Assembly (NCBI GenBank): GCA_030706735.1 | Contig: JAUZNZ010000003.1 | Coordinates: 150,651 to 214,650 of the forward strand | Direction: 5' to 3' | DNA length: 64,000 nt | Source: Bacteroidota bacterium | Lineage (GTDB): Bacteria > Bacteroidota > Bacteroidia > Chitinophagales > Chitinophagaceae | Shown: in pieces, positions 61,555 through 64,000 of the stretch | Layout: every line of letters begins with the position of its first letter | Position numbering within the stretch: position 1 is the first letter of the stretch | The notes under the pieces: generated by a model | Database searches by the model: none | The model's input: the letters and a program-made list of their open reading frames with translations, nothing else | What the model was told of the DNA's origin: nothing | Program-made: the position numbers and the translations under genes

Positions 61555-61572
61555 CTTCAAATGACTTCAAAT
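61543..61572. repeat. Three tandem copies of a 10-base unit between convergent genes
   Basis: GACTTCAAAT is repeated at 61543-61552, 61553-61562 and 61563-61572. The first copy encodes the end of the peptidase (its TGA is at 61552-61554); the ligase stop (complement at 61567-61569) lies in the last. Only 12 bases separate the two genes. Confidence 0.9.
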
Positions 61573-62682
61573 GACGCCGTGGAGGAACTGATCGTGGATA
61601 TAATCCACTACGCTGGTCAGGCTGCCTGATTGCTCATAAACTTTCAGCTGGCGATCCGCCCCGGTGCCCTTTTCCAGGATGCTGGCGACATGACCGGTGG
61701 CATGACGGCTCCCCAGGGGATCGACCACGTCATCGACGAAGTCAAGCAGCTCGTAGATCAGCACGCGGGTATTCACTTCTTCTTCCTTTCCGAAGTCGAT
61801 CAGCCTCCCGTCGATGCCATAGCGGCTGGCCCGCCACTTATTCTCATTGATCAGCGCGCGGGAATATTGGATGTAGTTCATATTCCGCAAACGCAGTTTA
61901 TAGATCTTCACGCAGATGGCCTGAAAAAGGGCCGCGATGCACATCGTCTCCTCTACCGTCATCGGCACATCGCAGATGCGGAACTCCACCGTATTGAAGA
62001 ACGGATGTACCCGGAGATCCCACCAGATCTTCTTCGCATTATCGATGCAATTGGTCTTTACCAGCAGCTTGACGAAATTGTCATAGGCTTCGATGCTCTC
62101 GAAATATTCGGGAATACCGGTCCGCGGGAATTTGTCGAAGACCTTGGTACGAAACGACTTATACCCGGTCACACGGCCCTCCCAAAAAGGAGAGTTGGTG
62201 CTGAGCGCATAGATATGCGGCAGGAAATAACGGGTCGAGTTGGCAATATGATTGGCCATCTCCCGGCTTTCCATGCCGACATGAACGTGCAGGCCGAAGA
62301 TCAGATTGCTGCGCGCGGCCTCCTGCAACTCGTTCACGATCTCGCTGTACCTGGCATGATCGGTGATGAGCTGGCTTTCCCAATGGCTGAAAGGATGCGT
62401 GCCTGATGCGCCGACCCAAAGGCCCAGGTCTCCGGCAATCTTCGATATGGTCTTGCGCAGGGTAGATACATCCTTATGAGCCTCCTCGATGTTGCGGCAA
62501 ATGTCCGTTCCGACCTCCACTACGGCCTGGTGCATTTCCGCCTTGACCTTATCGCGGATGATCTTCTGGCCCTCCGTGACGATCTTTTGTTCATGGCTCT
62601 TTAATTCCCTGCTGGCGGGATCCACGACCATGTATTCTTCTTCCACCCCGAGGGTAAAATTGTTGTAATTGATATCGGCCAT
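61567..62682 (-). CDS. Carboxylate-amine ligase, YbdK/GCS2 type
   Basis: A 371-residue enzyme of the glutamate-cysteine ligase 2 fold. Signatures are FTLGVEEEYMVVDPASREL (catalytic acidic loop), WVGASGTHPFSHW, HVHVGMESREMANHIANSTR, HIYALSTNSPFWEGRVTG, and WWDLRVHPFFNTVEFRICD. In other bacteria YbdK has weak gamma-glutamylcysteine ligase activity; many relatives make other gamma-amides. It is last in a minus-strand trio, 14 bases after an ATP-grasp gene, so it probably contributes one amide bond to a small product. Confidence 0.92.
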   Translation of the reverse strand: MADINYNNFTLGVEEEYMVVDPASRELKSHEQKIVTEGQKIIRDKVKAEMHQAVVEVGTDICRNIEEAHKDVSTLRKTISKIAGDLGLWVGASGTHPFSHWESQLITDHARYSEIVNELQEAARSNLIFGLHVHVGMESREMANHIANSTRYFLPHIYALSTNSPFWEGRVTGYKSFRTKVFDKFPRTGIPEYFESIEAYDNFVKLLVKTNCIDNAKKIWWDLRVHPFFNTVEFRICDVPMTVEETMCIAALFQAICVKIYKLRLRNMNYIQYSRALINENKWRASRYGIDGRLIDFGKEEEVNTRVLIYELLDFVDDVVDPLGSRHATGHVASILEKGTGADRQLKVYEQSGSLTSVVDYIHDQFLHGVI

Positions 62683-62696
62683 GCTGGTTCTTTTTT

Positions 62697-63650
62697 TTAT
62701 GCGAATAGGAACTTGCCCGCCCCGCTCCGTACATACTCTCCCCAGGTCAGGTTGTCCTCTCCCTCCCGGTTGGACAGCGCACGCTCGATCGCATATTCGG
62801 CCGCCGTGTCGACGACCCAGTTGAAATTATCTTCCCCTACGCTGCTGCACTCGGCATCCGGAGCGGGATTGCAGAAGTCGATCGCATAAGGGACCCCGTC
62901 GCGCACGGCCAGTTCCACCGTATTGAAATCGTAGCCCAGCAACCGGTTTATGCTGATCACGATCTCCTCCATCTGTCGCAGCCGTTCGTCCGAAGGGGCG
63001 AAATCGGCTGAATAACGCAGGTGATGCGGATTGCGCGGCTCGTAGGACATGATGCGCACATATTTGCCGCCGATGCAATAGCATCGGTAGTATTCGGAAA
63101 ACACGATCTCCTCCTGCAGCAGCATGACCAACTGTCCCGTCTCGCTGTGCTTCCGGAAGAAATCTTCCTTATCGTGCAGCTTATATACATGCTTCCATCC
63201 CCCGCCCGCGAACGGCTTCATATAGGCCGGAAAACCGGTGTATCCGAAGATCCCGTCCCAGTCGAGGGGATAGGTCAGGTTCGAAAAGGACTGATCGCTC
63301 GTGTCGGCGGGCAGATCATGGGAAGGCAGGATGACCGTCTTGGGGACCGGCACGCCGCTGCGCACCGCCAGGCAATTGTTGAAGAACTTCTCGTCCGCAC
63401 TCCACCAGAACGGATTATTGATCACCGCGGTACCGCAAAGGGCCGCGTTCTTCAGGTAGGCCCGATAGAACGGAACGTCCTGTGAGATACGGTCGATGAT
63501 CACATCATACCCGCTGGGAACCCCCTGCATCACTTTGTCGATGCGTACCGGGGAGGCGACCACGTTGCCGTTGCTCTTGCGGTTGACGGCTTCGATAAAG
63601 GCCATGGGAAAGCTCCGCTCCTGTCCGAAAAGAATCCCTATTTTTTTCAT
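62697..63650 (-). CDS. RimK-like ATP-grasp ligase
   Basis: A 317-residue ATP-grasp enzyme, MKKIGILFGQERSFPMAF at the start. The ATP-grasp core includes DGIFGYTGFPAYMKPFAGGG (phosphate loop and ATP-binding Lys), LLQEEIVFSEYYRCY, and YDFNTVELAVRDGVPYAIDF followed by CNPAPD (metal-binding Glu/Asn-like positions). Such enzymes join a carboxylate to an amine using ATP. It is flanked by an esterase and a GCS2-type ligase on the same strand with 12- and 14-base gaps, so an operon and a shared product are likely. Confidence 0.88.
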   Translation of the reverse strand: MKKIGILFGQERSFPMAFIEAVNRKSNGNVVASPVRIDKVMQGVPSGYDVIIDRISQDVPFYRAYLKNAALCGTAVINNPFWWSADEKFFNNCLAVRSGVPVPKTVILPSHDLPADTSDQSFSNLTYPLDWDGIFGYTGFPAYMKPFAGGGWKHVYKLHDKEDFFRKHSETGQLVMLLQEEIVFSEYYRCYCIGGKYVRIMSYEPRNPHHLRYSADFAPSDERLRQMEEIVISINRLLGYDFNTVELAVRDGVPYAIDFCNPAPDAECSSVGEDNFNWVVDTAAEYAIERALSNREGEDNLTWGEYVRSGAGKFLFA

Positions 63651-63662
63651 GATCCATGATTT

Positions 63663-64000
63663 TCAATTCAGGGGCAATAACGACAAATAATGCGGGAACA
63701 TCTCCTTCCATACCGGCCAGTCATGCGTCCGGTCCGGACGTATATCCAGCCAGTGGCTGATATGTTTCCTGGTCAAAATGCCGCTCAGCAATTCGTTCTG
63801 CGGCTTGCAGCTGTCTGCATCGGCCGTGCCCAATACGATGCCCATCTTCCAGAGGTCGGGATCATGAGCGTCCGGTAGGTAGTCCACGGGATTATTGTAA
63901 TAGACGGCGTCATCGTAGTAACCATCGACGAAGGAACGGATGTCGAATACGCCGCTCATGGAAAAGCAATAGGCGGTTAGCGCAGGGTGCCGGAAGGCGA
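63663..64000 (-). CDS. Esterase-like alpha/beta hydrolase, C-terminal part (gene continues beyond the window)
   Basis: The frame is open to the window edge; the visible C-terminal 112 or so residues include RHPALTAYCFSMSGVFDIR and VYYNNPVDYLP, typical of the putative esterase family (PF00756) just after its nucleophile. DSCKPQNELLSGIL and the final RTHDWPVWKEMFP probably carry the acid and the His of the triad. Only 12 bases separate it from the ATP-grasp gene. Esterase-ATP-grasp-GCS2 trios occur elsewhere in Bacteroidota. Substrate unknown. Confidence 0.8.
   Translation of the reverse strand, partial: AFRHPALTAYCFSMSGVFDIRSFVDGYYDDAVYYNNPVDYLPDAHDPDLWKMGIVLGTADADSCKPQNELLSGILTRKHISHWLDIRPDRTHDWPVWKEMFPHYLSLLPLN

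Noticed and set aside
1..64000. CRISPR arrays, insertion sequences, prophage genes, origin of replication, rRNA
   Set aside because: No regularly spaced repeats, transposase or integrase motifs, phage structural genes, DnaA-box clusters or rRNA segments were seen.
1..64000. Every TAnnTTTG match as a promoter
   Set aside because: The motif has only six fixed bases, so about 30 matches are expected by chance on both strands of this window. Only those at a suitable place before a gene start were kept, and several of those lack a good -33 element.

Overview
The window reads as one chromosome segment of a Bacteroidota bacterium, most likely a member of the Chitinophagaceae. By eye it is moderately GC-rich. 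The signs are a SusD-type protein end, TonB-type outer-membrane barrels, a type IX secretion (type B) C-terminal domain, a Porin_10-type barrel, DUF4270 and DUF4907 proteins, a Reg_prop/Y_Y_Y sensor kinase, and promoter-like -7 boxes of the Bacteroidota form TAnnTTTG placed just before many starts. No phage, transposase, CRISPR array or rRNA was seen. The only tRNA is tRNA-Ser(CGA).

Layout. 0-3.4 kb is the end of a polysaccharide-utilisation locus: a frameshifted SusD C-terminus, a GH10 xylanase carrying an internal carbohydrate-binding module, and mannonate dehydratase (uxuA). 3.5-9.7 kb holds a PPOX-like protein, then a hybrid-periplasmic sensor kinase, a NarL-type regulator, a Tat-exported DsrE-like protein and a TsdA-type diheme cytochrome. 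One palindrome is repeated ahead of the regulator and ahead of the dsrE-tsdA pair, so these genes look like one sulfur-related regulon. 10-12.5 kb is a TonB-type barrel. 12.5-26 kb is an accessory block of small regulators and enzymes: ArsR plus an AHSA1-VOC fusion, a lysine/alanine-rich histone-like protein, an MDR oxidoreductase, a decayed lipoprotein gene, two AraC genes that may be leaderless, a TetR with paired operators and an alpha/beta hydrolase, SDRs, DoxX, Crp, and a higBA toxin-antitoxin pair. It ends at tRNA-Ser, whose 3' end faces the block and has a partial second copy nearby.

26.5-35.7 kb is a complete potassium-uptake Kdp operon of unusual design. A sigma-54-type (NtrC-like) regulator replaces KdpE, two micro-membrane ORFs precede kdpF, and KdpD is split into an N-terminal sensor protein and a separate HAMP/PAS histidine kinase. 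36-40.9 kb has a REC-PAS-PAS histidine kinase, uronate isomerase (uxaC) and a LacI regulator with its own palindrome. UxaC and UxuA are both steps of glucuronate catabolism, which fits with xylan (glucuronoxylan) use. 40.9-50.6 kb is mixed housekeeping and envelope genes: sucC, a large PKD/type-B T9SS protein, purine nucleoside phosphorylase, a porin, a TlpA-like thioredoxin, a zinc CDF exporter and a cupin.

50.6-57 kb is a minus-strand run of six genes: DUF4270 lipoprotein, outer-membrane barrel, LytTR regulator, class I glutamine amidotransferase, ATP-grasp-like enzyme, divergent SDR. 57.4-58.9 kb is a Kelch lipoprotein with DUF4907, and 59-61.6 kb an M1 metallopeptidase. The right edge holds a minus-strand esterase, RimK-like ATP-grasp ligase and YbdK/GCS2-type carboxylate-amine ligase. 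The two groups of ligase-like genes (50.6-53.5 and 61.6-64 kb) are the best candidates for an uncharacterised biosynthetic system making or modifying a small peptide or amide. That function is inference.
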